Source: Synergistaceae bacterium | GTDB lineage: Bacteria; Synergistota; Synergistia; Synergistales; Synergistaceae | Length of the DNA stretch: 34,897 nucleotides | Reading direction: 5' to 3' | Assembly (NCBI GenBank): GCA_031257775.1 | Contig: JAIROA010000042.1 | Location: 1 to 34,897, forward strand | In this document: piece after piece, positions 1 to 7,325 of the stretch | How positions within the stretch are numbered: the stretch's first letter is position 1 | Layout: every line of letters starts with the position of its first letter | Position numbers and translations under genes: made by a program | Notes under the pieces: generated by a model | Seen by the model: the letters and a program-made list of their open reading frames with translations, nothing else | What the model was told of the DNA's origin: nothing | Database searches by the model: none

Positions 1-200
1 CGAATCCCACGGCGTTAGTCGCGCCTACTGAGGTGCCGCCTGGGACGACGCCGACAGTTGGCGTAGTGCCGACAAATCCGAAATATGCCCACATGCCGCC
101 AGCCGGGAGCGCCGTCGCGCCAAAGGCCACGCACCTACTCCGGACTTGGCGCGCGATCGGAAAAGAAAAAACTGAGGCTACGTTTTACGGGGTTATTTGA
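1..200. other. Left-edge segment with open frames on both strands
   Basis: Two readings are possible and the sequence does not decide between them. On the plus strand a Pro/Thr/Ala-rich frame is open from position 3 to a TGA at 198-200, which could be the C-terminal tail of an upstream gene. On the minus strand a GTG near 103, preceded by GGAG, opens a Gly/Val/Thr-rich frame that runs off the left edge and could be the start of a divergent gene. Both have high third-position GC. I do not recognise either product. Confidence 0.2.
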
Positions 201-233
201 TATACTTGGAATAACAACGGAGGTGAATGTCAA

Positions 234-758
234 ATGATACATGTCAGAAACTTCATGTTTGCAATATTGTTTTTCCTCGCTTTCTCCGCACGGGCCGCAA
301 CCGCCGCGTATATCGGCGAAACCGAGGCCAAATCCATCGCTTTTCAACATGCCGGCCTGTCGGAGAAAGAAATATCCGCCGTGTCGGTAAAACAATATGA
401 AAAACGCGGCATGAGGCTGTACGACATTACGTTTTCGGGCGGCAGCGTGAAATATAACTATGAGATTGACGCTACATCCGGTGAGATAGTGGAATATGAG
501 CGCAGGAACGCGGGCAAGGCGATACAGGGGCTCAATGACGGCAACAAGGGCTATATCGGTTTCGAAAAGGCAAAATCTATTGCCCTTGCTCACGCGAACG
601 TTCCCGAGAGCGAAATCCACAAGTATGAAGCCGAACTGGACCGTCACGGAGGGCGCGCGGTGTATGAGATTGATTTCGATCATGCCAGGACAGAATATGA
701 ATACGAGATCGACGCTGAAACAGGTGAAATTGTACGTTGGGAATCTGAATACGACTGA
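234..758 (+). CDS. Secreted protein with two PepSY-type domains
   Basis: This is a 174-residue exported protein. Residues 1-25 form a signal peptide: a short basic start, a hydrophobic stretch (FAILFFLAF) and an A-x-A cleavage-like site. Two tandem PepSY-like repeats follow, at about residues 27-88 and 106-172. Each begins YIGxxxAKSIAxxHA and ends YEIDAxTGEIVxxE, the family's hallmark strands. PepSY domains are generally extracytoplasmic and are linked to binding or inhibiting peptidases, but no substrate can be read here. An SD GGAGGTG precedes the ATG by about 8 bases. A TATACT at 201-206 could be the -10 of its own promoter, though the -35 is weak. The gene appears monocistronic. Confidence 0.88.
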   Translation: MIHVRNFMFAILFFLAFSARAATAAYIGETEAKSIAFQHAGLSEKEISAVSVKQYEKRGMRLYDITFSGGSVKYNYEIDATSGEIVEYERRNAGKAIQGLNDGNKGYIGFEKAKSIALAHANVPESEIHKYEAELDRHGGRAVYEIDFDHARTEYEYEIDAETGEIVRWESEYD

Positions 759-791
759 ACCTAATATAGCGGCGCCCAGGGAGACATCGGC

Positions 792-956
792 ATGAATCGT
801 AAGGCCAAAGATGACATTGTGGGAGAAGTGCGCGGTCTTTTACGGGAAAGCTCCAATGAGGAGACTAAAACCGGCAGCCGCAGATTTTTCAAGGAGAACG
901 AACAGGTTCTTGTGTATGGCGTAAAAACAGCGTGCGAGCACAGCATAGTCATATAA
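792..956 (+). pseudogene. Truncated AlkD-like DNA alkylation repair protein (remnant)
   Basis: A 54-codon frame starts at ATG 792 and encodes a polypeptide resembling only the N-terminus of the DNA alkylation repair (AlkD-type HEAT-like glycosylase) family. The motif RRFFKENEQVLVYGVKT, at residues 30-46, matches the family's entry into the first HEAT repeat, where a VRKIAK-like segment normally follows. Here the similarity stops after KTA and the frame ends eight residues later. Full-length members are about 220-240 residues, so roughly four fifths are missing, including the DNA-binding helices. Nothing in 957-1090 restores the frame in any phase I could follow, which suggests deletion rather than a single frameshift. 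Function is very unlikely. Confidence 0.6.
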
Positions 957-998
957 AAATGCCTCAAAGCCCCGCCCCAGAGACTGTCATTCACTGCC

Positions 999-1027
999 TT
1001 GACATGCCCTTCGATTATTGGTAAAAA
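999..1027 (+). promoter_or_regulatory. Predicted sigma-70 promoter upstream of the ZIP transporter
   Basis: A perfect TTGACA (999-1004), a 17-bp spacer and TAAAAA (1022-1027, 4 of 6 to TATAAT) form a good housekeeping-type promoter. Transcription would begin near 1034 and leave an mRNA leader of about 100 nt before the SD at 1137-1143. It could serve zupT and, by read-through, the glucitol PTS genes. Confidence 0.6.
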
Positions 1028-1150
1028 TACATAAGCGGCTTTTAATGTAGAAATTATTCTGGTTTTTATGCCAAAAACCCGGCACCGGAATGACAAAGCA
1101 TGAAAAATGGCCAGTCCGGACGTTCGGCCAACAAACAGGAGGGCATAAGC

Positions 1151-1978
1151 ATAAATACAGACGGCATCATGATGGCTTTCGGGCTTACTTTATTCGCGGG
1201 GCTTTCCACCGGCATCGGGGCGGCTTTGGCCCTGCTCGCGAAACGCACGAACAACCGCTTTCTCGCGCTCAGCATGGGATTTTCCGCCGGGGTGATGGTT
1301 TACGTCTCGTTCGTCGAAATCCTGGCAATCGCCAAGGACTCCCTCACAGAGCAATGGGGCCCTGAGCGCGCTTCATGGGGGACAGCAATGGCTTTTTTTG
1401 GAGGCATAGCTCTTGCCGCGCTCATAGACAGGCTTGTCCCGGAATCGGAAAATCCGCACGAAGCGCACACCATCGATGAGATGTCCATGACGGCCATGGA
1501 GCACGCGAAAAAACACCACGACATCTCAAAACTCCAACGCACCGGAATATTCACGGCCCTTGCCCTTGCCATCCACAACTTCCCGGAAGGCATGGCCACA
1601 TTCGCGTCAGCCCTGATCGACCCGTCGCTTGGTGTAGCCATAGCCCTGGCGATAGCCATTCACAACATACCGGAAGGGATTTCTGTATCCGTGCCGATTT
1701 TCTACGCGACCGGAGACCGCAAGAAAGCGTTCGTTTATTCATTTTTATCCGGCTTCGCCGAGCCTTTAGGCGCGATTGCCGGATACCTGATCCTGATGCC
1801 GTTTCTGTCCCCGGCCGTTTTCGGGCTGCTCTTCGCGGCCGTTGCCGGAATAATGGTATTCGTTTCGTTTGACGAACTGCTGCCCTTAGCCGAGGAATAC
1901 GGCGAGCACCACCTCTGCATTTACGGCCTCGTCGCTGGCATGGCAGTAATGGCCCTATCCCTGCTCCTGTTTTTATGA
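1151..1978 (+). CDS. zupT: ZIP-family divalent metal transporter (ZupT-like)
   Basis: This is a polytopic inner-membrane protein for uptake of zinc and other divalent cations. It has about eight hydrophobic segments, a cytoplasmic His-rich loop (EHAKKHH) and both ZIP metal-site signatures, HNFPEG and HNIPEG, on successive helices. The match to E. coli ZupT extends through the C-terminal FDELLPLAEE segment. The start is ambiguous. The frame has an ATG at 1100 with no SD. The only strong SD (AGGAGGG, 1137-1143) lies seven bases before an in-frame ATA at 1151. In-frame ATGs at 1169 and 1172 begin where the E. coli protein begins but are 25 or more bases past the SD. I give 1151 as SD-favoured. 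gutM follows after 30 bp, so co-transcription with the PTS genes is possible. Confidence 0.9.
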   Translation: MNTDGIMMAFGLTLFAGLSTGIGAALALLAKRTNNRFLALSMGFSAGVMVYVSFVEILAIAKDSLTEQWGPERASWGTAMAFFGGIALAALIDRLVPESENPHEAHTIDEMSMTAMEHAKKHHDISKLQRTGIFTALALAIHNFPEGMATFASALIDPSLGVAIALAIAIHNIPEGISVSVPIFYATGDRKKAFVYSFLSGFAEPLGAIAGYLILMPFLSPAVFGLLFAAVAGIMVFVSFDELLPLAEEYGEHHLCIYGLVAGMAVMALSLLLFL

Positions 1979-2008
1979 TTATGAAGCCAGCAAAAAAAAC
2001 AATCTGAG

Positions 2009-2497
2009 ATGTCATACGCAAACGACGGCAGAACATTGTTTTTCCTGTTCATATTTGGCCTGATGTCGCTTCAGATGCTCCTATGCTTCATACAGGCAAA
2101 TAGATATCAGGCCGCCGTAAGATCCCTGAGCGGCAAAGGGGTTCTTGGAATCGGGCAGCGCAAGGGCCTGCTCGCGCCAGGGGAAATCCTGATCCTCGCA
2201 TACGACCGCGAGAACGACATTGTGACGAAAGTACAGAGCATGAAAGGATACACCATTTTTGCCAGATTCCGCGCGATCCCCGAATACGAGGGGCTTTCGC
2301 TCGATGAAATACGCCGCGCCGGCATCGAGCAGGACGCTCTCGAAATGAGAGGCTACCGCAAAAATCACCCATACGACCCTAAAACGCCAAGCAAAAGGAA
2401 AGGCGCGCTCATTCAGGCGGTAGAGGCGATAGACATCCGCTTCCGCCGCGAGTCCGACGAAAAGAAGCACTTGGCAAGGCAAAATATTGATTACTGA
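2009..2497 (+). CDS. gutM: GutM-like glucitol operon activator
   Basis: A 162-residue protein with one N-terminal membrane segment (about residues 8-28) and a cytoplasmic domain resembling GutM, the glucitol operon activator of enterobacteria. The common core is a hydrophobic helix, then NRYxxAVRSLSGKGxxGIGQ, then a sheet region ending MKGYTIFARFRAIPE, which parallels the MKGLTVFAR segment of E. coli GutM. It is longer than the E. coli protein (about 119 residues), with a basic C-terminal extension rich in Lys, Arg and Asp. Its position just ahead of srlA supports the call. How GutM proteins act is poorly defined, so direct transcription activation by this membrane-anchored form is an inference. 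The SD is weak. Confidence 0.8.
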   Translation: MSYANDGRTLFFLFIFGLMSLQMLLCFIQANRYQAAVRSLSGKGVLGIGQRKGLLAPGEILILAYDRENDIVTKVQSMKGYTIFARFRAIPEYEGLSLDEIRRAGIEQDALEMRGYRKNHPYDPKTPSKRKGALIQAVEAIDIRFRRESDEKKHLARQNIDY

Positions 2498-2518
2498 CAA
2501 TGAGGGGGAATGGCTATA

Positions 2519-3040
2519 ATGGATTATCTCGCTAAACTAGCCGAGGGATTCATCAATCTTTTCAATCTTGGCGGCGCGACGTTCCTGAGCTGGGTTACTG
2601 GCATCATACCTACGCTCGTGGTGCTGATCACGTTCGTCAACGCTCTTATCAGCATCATCGGGGAGGAGAGGATGGACGGATTCGCGAAGGCTTGCGGCAA
2701 GTTCTTCCTGCTCAGGTACACAGTGGTGCCGGTGATCGCGATGTTCGTTTTGTGCAACCCGATGGCTTACACATTCGGCAGATTCGTCGAGGAGAAGCAT
2801 AAGCCAGCGTTTTATGACGCCGCTGTTTCATTCTGCCACCCGATAACGGGCTTGTTCCCTCACGCGAACGCGGGCGAGCTGTTCGTCTATCTCGGGATAG
2901 CGAACGGGATCACTGCGCTGGGCCTAAGCCTAAGCCCATTGGCAGTCCGCTATTTTATAGTCGGGGTGATAGTCATACTGATCAGAGGCATCGTGACGGA
3001 ACGCCTGACGCTCCGTTTCATGAAGAAGGGCGAGGGATAG
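2519..3040 (+). CDS. srlA: PTS glucitol/sorbitol transporter EIIC component
   Basis: This is the membrane-channel half of the glucitol-specific PTS permease, which takes up and phosphorylates a hexitol together with SrlE and SrlB. The protein is hydrophobic with several membrane helices. It keeps the family blocks VTGIxPxLVxLxxxxNALI, FVLCNPMAYTxGRF, EKxKPAFYDAA, CHPITGLFPHxNxGELFVYLGIA and PLAVRYFIVG, which align along the whole of E. coli SrlA. The ATG at 2519 is preferred over 2510: it aligns with the E. coli start and leaves about 10 bases from GAGGGGG, whereas 2510 is almost on top of the SD. srlE begins four bases after the stop, typical of a coupled permease pair. Confidence 0.93.
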   Translation: MDYLAKLAEGFINLFNLGGATFLSWVTGIIPTLVVLITFVNALISIIGEERMDGFAKACGKFFLLRYTVVPVIAMFVLCNPMAYTFGRFVEEKHKPAFYDAAVSFCHPITGLFPHANAGELFVYLGIANGITALGLSLSPLAVRYFIVGVIVILIRGIVTERLTLRFMKKGEG

Positions 3041-3043
3041 GCC

Positions 3044-4006
3044 ATGCATAAAGCTGTCAGGATTTCAAAGGGAAGAGGAGGCTGGGGCGGGCCGCTCATC
3101 ATTCAGCCGACTGACGAAAAAAACATGATCGTCTCAGTCACCGGAGGCGGAGTGGATCCCATAGCCCAAAAAATCGCCGACATGACAGGCGCCGTCGCTG
3201 GCGACGGCTTCACGACCGGCATACCAGAAAACAGAATAGCGGCCGTCGTAATAGACTGCGGCGGGACAGCGCGCTGCGGCGTATACCCTAGGAAGCGCAT
3301 TCCTACGGTCAACCTGATGGCAACGGGCCCGAGCGGCCCGCTCGCCAAATACATCACCGAGGATATCTACGTTTCCGGCGTAAATGCCGAGGATATCGCA
3401 CCCGCGGACGCCCAGGAAACAGCAGGCATCGTGCGTGAGGCGCCAGTCCCCGCTGAAGCGCGAAGCGGAGCGGGCAAATCTCAGGACGCTGTCACCCGCA
3501 TAGGCAAGGGCGTCGGCGCGGTCGTGGGCAAATTTTTCCAAGCGGGCCGCGACACCATCGAAATGGTGATAAAGCACATATTGCCCTTTATGGCGTTCGT
3601 CTCTATGATCATAGGCATTATCCAAGGCTCCGGCCTTGGCGACGTCATCGCGAGGACGATATCCCCTGCCGCTGGCTCCTTGCCGGGCATGATCGTCATA
3701 TCCTTCATCTGCGCCATACCTTTCATATCGCCTATCCTGGGCCCTGGCGCGGTAATAGCGCAGGTGGTCGGGGTGATCGTCGGGGAACAGATAGCCAAAG
3801 GAGCGATACGGCCATCGCTTGCCCTCCCGGCGCTCTTTGCGATAGACGCGCAGGTCGGCTGCGACTTCATCCCCGTCGGCCTCTCGCTTGGCGAAGCCGA
3901 GCCGGACACGATAAGCGCCGGGGTTCCAGCCGTTTTGTTCTCGCGCATGATAACAGGCCCGATAGCGGTGATAATCGCGTATATTTTCAGCATCGGGCTA
4001 TATTGA
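3044..4006 (+). CDS. srlE: PTS glucitol/sorbitol transporter EIIB/C component
   Basis: A 320-residue phosphotransfer and membrane subunit. Residues 1-125 form the cytoplasmic EIIB domain, with RISKGRGGWGGPL near the start and the conserved IDCGGTARCGVYPRKRIP block holding Cys72 and Cys78, one of which is the phosphocysteine acceptor. A variable Ala/Glu-rich linker (about 126-165) leads to the EIIC2 membrane domain, with GRDTIEMVIKxILPFMAFVS, SPILGPGAVIAQVVGV and ALPALFAIDAQVGCDFIPVG. The length equals E. coli SrlE. The EIIB domain receives phosphate from SrlB and passes it to the sugar alcohol during transport. A stable hairpin lies between this gene and srlB. Confidence 0.94.
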   Translation: MHKAVRISKGRGGWGGPLIIQPTDEKNMIVSVTGGGVDPIAQKIADMTGAVAGDGFTTGIPENRIAAVVIDCGGTARCGVYPRKRIPTVNLMATGPSGPLAKYITEDIYVSGVNAEDIAPADAQETAGIVREAPVPAEARSGAGKSQDAVTRIGKGVGAVVGKFFQAGRDTIEMVIKHILPFMAFVSMIIGIIQGSGLGDVIARTISPAAGSLPGMIVISFICAIPFISPILGPGAVIAQVVGVIVGEQIAKGAIRPSLALPALFAIDAQVGCDFIPVGLSLGEAEPDTISAGVPAVLFSRMITGPIAVIIAYIFSIGLY

Positions 4007-4014
4007 GGCTCATT

Positions 4015-4041
4015 CGCCCCTGCCCGTTACGGGCAAGGGCG
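4015..4041 (+). repeat. Intra-operon hairpin between srlE and srlB
   Basis: Twelve-base arms at 4015-4026 and 4030-4041 pair around a 3-base loop (TTA) with a single mismatch (CGCCCCTGCCCG against CGGGCAAGGGCG). It sits just after the srlE stop and has no U-run, so it is not a standard terminator. It may limit read-through, act as a processing site or stabilise the upstream mRNA, setting different levels of SrlE and SrlB. Confidence 0.6.
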
Positions 4042-4079
4042 CGCCCTCTTACAGGACAGGCAAAAACCGGGAGAAACGG

Positions 4080-4439
4080 ATGAGATACGAAACGATCATT
4101 ACAAGGCTTGGCGACATGGCAAACGAGGTAATGGCCAGCGACATGCTGATAGTCTTTAACGAAAACGCTCCTGAGGAGCTGGCTGAGGTGTCTGTGCTTC
4201 ACACCGCGTCGAAGCTCAGGCGCGACGTGAAGCCCGGCGATGTCGTGCTTCTGGGCAGACGGGAATACGCCGTCACGGCAGTCGGGAGCGAGGCGAACAA
4301 CACGCTAAGGAAAATGGGGCACTGCACGTTTAAGTTCCAGGGCGCGCCTGACGCGGCGCTGCCTGGAGAAATCCAGCTCCAGGGCAGCGGGCTGCCGCGC
4401 GTGAATCCGGGCGATCCGTTCGAGGTGCATTTTAAATGA
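4080..4439 (+). CDS. srlB: PTS glucitol/sorbitol transporter EIIA component
   Basis: A 119-residue soluble PTS protein that accepts phosphate from HPr on a histidine and transfers it to the SrlE cysteine. His41, in the context SVLHTASKL, corresponds to the phosphorylated His of E. coli SrlB (FIHCHGEL). Other shared blocks are TIITRLGDMA at the N-terminus, YAVTAVGSEAxNTLRKMGHCTFKF in the middle and PGEIxLxG near the end. The length is normal. It follows srlE after a 73-bp gap containing a hairpin, with GGGAGAAACGG as the likely SD. General PTS enzymes (EI, HPr) are not in this window and must be encoded elsewhere. Confidence 0.92.
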   Translation: MRYETIITRLGDMANEVMASDMLIVFNENAPEELAEVSVLHTASKLRRDVKPGDVVLLGRREYAVTAVGSEANNTLRKMGHCTFKFQGAPDAALPGEIQLQGSGLPRVNPGDPFEVHFK

Positions 4440-4445
4440 AACTTC

Positions 4446-4476
4446 CGCAAGCCGTCATCGCGAGGCGGGCTTTGCG
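4446..4476 (+). repeat. Imperfect hairpin between srlB and the SAF-domain oxidoreductase
   Basis: CGCAAGCC (4446-4453) can pair with GGCTTTGCG (4468-4476) with one extra T. It has no U-run. It is the second intergenic hairpin of this operon and may be a 3'-end or mRNA-stability structure. Confidence 0.35.
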
Positions 4477-4499
4477 CGCAAACAAGAGGGGGACTCATC

Positions 4500-5801
4500 A
4501 TGATTGGCATGAATTACAGGCTTAGGGAACTCGAAAACGCGGGCAGGCCGATAATGGCGGGCATCGTCGGCGCCGGGCAGATGGGGCGCGGCCTGGCCGG
4601 GCAGATGCTGTCCATGAGGGGAATGAGGCCCGCCGTCGTTGCCGACATAGACGCAGAAAACGCGAAGGCCGCTTACGATCACGCCGGGCTCGTCCTCGGG
4701 AAGGATTATGACTGGGCGGACACTACGGAGGAGGGCGACAGGCTGCTGTCCGAAGGACGCTTCGTCGCGACGCGCAACGGCGAGCTCGCGACGAAATGCA
4801 AAGCAATAAGCTGCGCGGTCGACGCGACCGGGGTGCCGGAGGCAGGGGCGAAGACAGCGATAGACGCGATCAACAATAAAAAACACATCGTCATGCTCAA
4901 TGTCGAGACCGACGTCTGCATCGGACACATTCTGTACAAGCTCGCCACGAACGCCGGCATCGTCTACACGGGAAGCGCCGGGGACGAGCCGGGCGCGGTG
5001 CTGGAGCTGTACGACTTTGCCGACGCGCTCGGCTTCGACGTGCGGGTAATCGGCAAGGGCAAAAACAACGCGATAGACTATGACTGCACGCCTGAAACAG
5101 TCGCGGCGGAAGCGAAAAGCAAAGGCGCGAGCGCCAAGATGATCTGTTCGTTCAAGGACGGCACGAAGACGATGGTCGAGATGACCGCGATGGCGAACGC
5201 GACGGGATTTTTACCGGACGTCATGGGAGCGCACGGCGCGTCCGGCAGCGTGAGCGACCTGCCAGACCTCCTTAGCCTGAAGAGCGAGGGGCGCGGCGGG
5301 ATTTTAAACAGCTATGGGACGGTCGAGTACATAAACGGCGTGGCGCCAGGCGTGTTCCTTATATTCTCCTCCGGCCAGCCGGACATAAATCACGAGCTGC
5401 GGTACGTGAAGCTCGGCAGCGGGCCGAACTACGTGCTGTACAGGCCATACCATCTGACGAGCCTTGAGACTCCCCTGTCGGTAGCCAAAGCCTGCATGGA
5501 CGGGATTCCGACGATCGTGCCGAGAGCCGGGCACGTCGCGGAGACCGGCACCGTGGCGAAGCGCGACCTAAAGGCCGGGGAAAATCTGGACGGATTCGGC
5601 GGCTTCACGATACGCGGCACGTTCATGTCGGCCATGGAGGCTAAACGGAAAAACGTCCTCCCGATGGGGCTCGCCGACAAGAAGGCCGTCATGCGGAAGG
5701 ACATTAAAAGAGGAGAGCTTATAACTTACGCGGACGTGACGCTGGACGAAAACTCGCTCATGCTGCAGCTGCGCAAGCTCCAGGACGCTCTGTTCGTCTA
5801 A
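4500..5801 (+). CDS. COG4091-type NAD(P)-dependent oxidoreductase with C-terminal SAF domain
   Basis: A 433-residue cytoplasmic protein resembling the homoserine-dehydrogenase-like family with a C-terminal SAF domain (COG4091). Residues 18-31 hold the Rossmann glycine loop, GIVGAGQMGRG, followed by an acidic strand end (VVADID) that favours NAD. The middle has conserved-looking TGSAGDEPGA and GKGKNNAID blocks. From about residue 345 to the end is an SAF-like region: AKRDLKAGEN, LGLADKKAVMRKDIKRGE-type repeats and the tail DENSLMLQLRKLQD. No precise substrate is established for most of this family. Following srlB in a PTS operon lacking srlD, it could oxidise the imported phosphorylated polyol or a downstream intermediate. 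That is inference. A strong SD (AGAGGGGG) precedes the ATG. Confidence 0.8.
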   Translation: MIGMNYRLRELENAGRPIMAGIVGAGQMGRGLAGQMLSMRGMRPAVVADIDAENAKAAYDHAGLVLGKDYDWADTTEEGDRLLSEGRFVATRNGELATKCKAISCAVDATGVPEAGAKTAIDAINNKKHIVMLNVETDVCIGHILYKLATNAGIVYTGSAGDEPGAVLELYDFADALGFDVRVIGKGKNNAIDYDCTPETVAAEAKSKGASAKMICSFKDGTKTMVEMTAMANATGFLPDVMGAHGASGSVSDLPDLLSLKSEGRGGILNSYGTVEYINGVAPGVFLIFSSGQPDINHELRYVKLGSGPNYVLYRPYHLTSLETPLSVAKACMDGIPTIVPRAGHVAETGTVAKRDLKAGENLDGFGGFTIRGTFMSAMEAKRKNVLPMGLADKKAVMRKDIKRGELITYADVTLDENSLMLQLRKLQDALFV

Positions 5802-5808
5802 GGCCGAT

Positions 5809-5845
5809 TATGCGGGCCAGTCTTGCGATGCGGGCTGACCCGCAT
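5809..5845. repeat. Hairpin downstream of the PTS/oxidoreductase operon
   Basis: TGCGGG and CCCGCA pair around a 4-base CTGA loop, and a second upstream copy of ATGCGGG could compete for the same 3' arm. The hairpin is followed by A residues, not T, so it is not a canonical intrinsic terminator on either strand. It lies in the 72-bp gap between two convergent genes and may still act as a 3'-end structure. Confidence 0.4.
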
Positions 5846-5873
5846 AAAAAACAGCTTCCATAAAGAACCGAAA

Positions 5874-6194
5874 TTACTCAGAGCGCGCAGCTCCGGCATC
5901 CTTTAGCCTGTCAAGCGAGGAGTTCCTGAAATAAAGCGCCATGTCCATGGAAACCATGAGCGCATTGAACGTATACGCTACAAGCAGAAAACTGCCAAAG
6001 CCATCGAGCAGCAATGTTTTTGAGATCCCCGCCAGATATCCTGTGACGACTATGGCAAGGAAGAACAGGCTCTTTCCTTTCGCGGTTCTTGACTTCCATG
6101 ACTTTAAAATCGACGCGGGCCAGGCGGCGCCAAAGCAGACGAGCATAATCAGCTCAAGAATTTTCGCAATCTGCGTGTGCTGCATTGCGGTCAC
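5874..6194 (-). CDS. Small PQ-loop/SemiSWEET-like membrane protein
   Basis: A 106-residue protein with three predicted membrane helices (about residues 10-30, 42-62 and 68-90) and a charged C-terminus. The motif AAWPASILKSWKSRTAKGKS after helix 1 looks like the PQ-loop/SWEET triple-helix bundle pattern (P-x-x-x-K-x-x-K-x-x-x-x-x-G-x-S). Such bundles dimerise into transporters of sugars or other small solutes. The substrate cannot be inferred. The likely start is a GTG at 6194 with a weak AAGG site; an ATG at 6185 is the alternative. It begins eight bases after the threonine dehydratase stop, so the two are probably co-transcribed. Confidence 0.6.
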   Translation of the reverse strand: MTAMQHTQIAKILELIMLVCFGAAWPASILKSWKSRTAKGKSLFFLAIVVTGYLAGISKTLLLDGFGSFLLVAYTFNALMVSMDMALYFRNSSLDRLKDAGAARSE

Positions 6195-6202
6195 ATCAAG
6201 CC

Positions 6203-7183
6203 TTACCGCTCCACGCCGGAACGGAGAAGGTATTCGGAAAGCTGCGGCATGGCCACGTTCCCTCCGCTCAGAATGGCGACGGCTTTTCCTCCCTTCCGGA
6301 GGCCTGATAGCGCGCCGGATAAAATCGCCGCGAGCGCGACCGCGCCTGTAGGTTCAGCAAGCAGCTTGCAGCGCTCCAGCAGCATCCGCTGGGCGTATAA
6401 TATTTCGTCATCCGTGACCTCTATCATTCCGTCAACGTATTTCTGGACAAGCGGGAAGGTCAGCTCGCCGGGTATGGCCGTGCGGACGCCGTCGGCAACG
6501 GAATTTATTTTGTCCAGGGCCGTCCTTTTGCCGTTCCTGAACGAGAGCCCCGTGCTGTTGCTTCCCTCAGGCTCGACGCCGAATATCTTCACTCCGGGAT
6601 TTTTCTCCTTCACGGCTATCGCGATCCCGGAGATGAGGCCGCACCCCCCGGTCGGCACCAGTATCGCGCCGACGTCCTCCAAATCTTCGATTATCTCAAG
6701 CCCGGCCGTTCCCTGGCCAGCTATGACCATCGGGTCGTCGTAAGGATGGACGAAGATCCCCCCATGCTCCCGGCGGAACTTATCGGCGCACGCGAGCCGC
6801 TCAGAGGAGGTCGTGCCGCAATAGATGAGATCCGCGCCATAAGCCTTGATCGAAGCCTCCTTTGCCGGGGAGCATCCTTCCGGTATGACCACGGTCGCGC
6901 CATACCCGCATCTGGCGGCTATGCAGGCGACGGCCTGGCCATGATTGCCTGACGATCCGGTGATGATGCCCTGCCGGCCCTCCTCGGGCGAAAGCGACAT
7001 TATTTTATTAGACGCGCCGCGCATCTTGAACGATCCGGTTTTTTGCAGGTTCTCCGCCTTTAGGAAAACCTCAAAGCCGCTCCACTCGCTGAAAGTCGAC
7101 GACCTGAAAAGAGGCGTCTTAACAACGGCCCGCGATATCTTCTCGCGGGCATCGGTTACATCTTTTATGGAAATTTGTGACAA
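6203..7183 (-). CDS. Threonine ammonia-lyase (PLP-dependent, no ACT domain)
   Basis: This enzyme deaminates L-threonine to 2-oxobutanoate and ammonia and may also act on serine. It is a fold-type II PLP enzyme: the Schiff-base lysine is in TGSFKMRGASNK (Lys53 from the chosen start), the substrate loop is SSGNHGQA, and the phosphate-binding glycines are in PTGGCGLISG. At about 326 residues it lacks a C-terminal ACT-like regulatory domain, so it resembles the short catabolic TdcB type more than feedback-inhibited IlvA. A serine dehydratase or racemase of the same fold cannot be excluded. The start is a TTG at 7183 with GGAGGT seven bases upstream. Longer frame extensions reach into the terminator of the preceding gene and are unlikely. 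Confidence 0.85.
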   Translation of the reverse strand: MSQISIKDVTDAREKISRAVVKTPLFRSSTFSEWSGFEVFLKAENLQKTGSFKMRGASNKIMSLSPEEGRQGIITGSSGNHGQAVACIAARCGYGATVVIPEGCSPAKEASIKAYGADLIYCGTTSSERLACADKFRREHGGIFVHPYDDPMVIAGQGTAGLEIIEDLEDVGAILVPTGGCGLISGIAIAVKEKNPGVKIFGVEPEGSNSTGLSFRNGKRTALDKINSVADGVRTAIPGELTFPLVQKYVDGMIEVTDDEILYAQRMLLERCKLLAEPTGAVALAAILSGALSGLRKGGKAVAILSGGNVAMPQLSEYLLRSGVER

Positions 7184-7253
7184 AACACAGACCTCCTTAC
7201 CGCGCCTGACAGGCCAAACCTGTTTTAAGGGCTTTATGCCGCTTTTCTCAAAC

Positions 7254-7284
7254 AAAAAACCCGCTTCTTATTCAAGGCGGGTTT
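7254..7284 (-). terminator. Intrinsic terminator of the ECF sigma operon
   Basis: Read on the minus strand, AAACCCGC (7284-7277) pairs perfectly with GCGGGTTT (7264-7257) around a 12-base loop and runs into six T residues. It follows the Gly/Ser-repeat gene and lies upstream of the threonine dehydratase ribosome binding site, separating the two units. Confidence 0.85.
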
Positions 7285-7325
7285 AATGCGACACCCAATC
7301 GGCGCCTGTCCGGCTGATTATTCTC

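Noticed and set aside
5809-5845. Intrinsic terminator after the COG4091 gene
   Set aside because: The hairpin is followed by A residues on the plus strand and preceded, not followed, by T on the minus strand.
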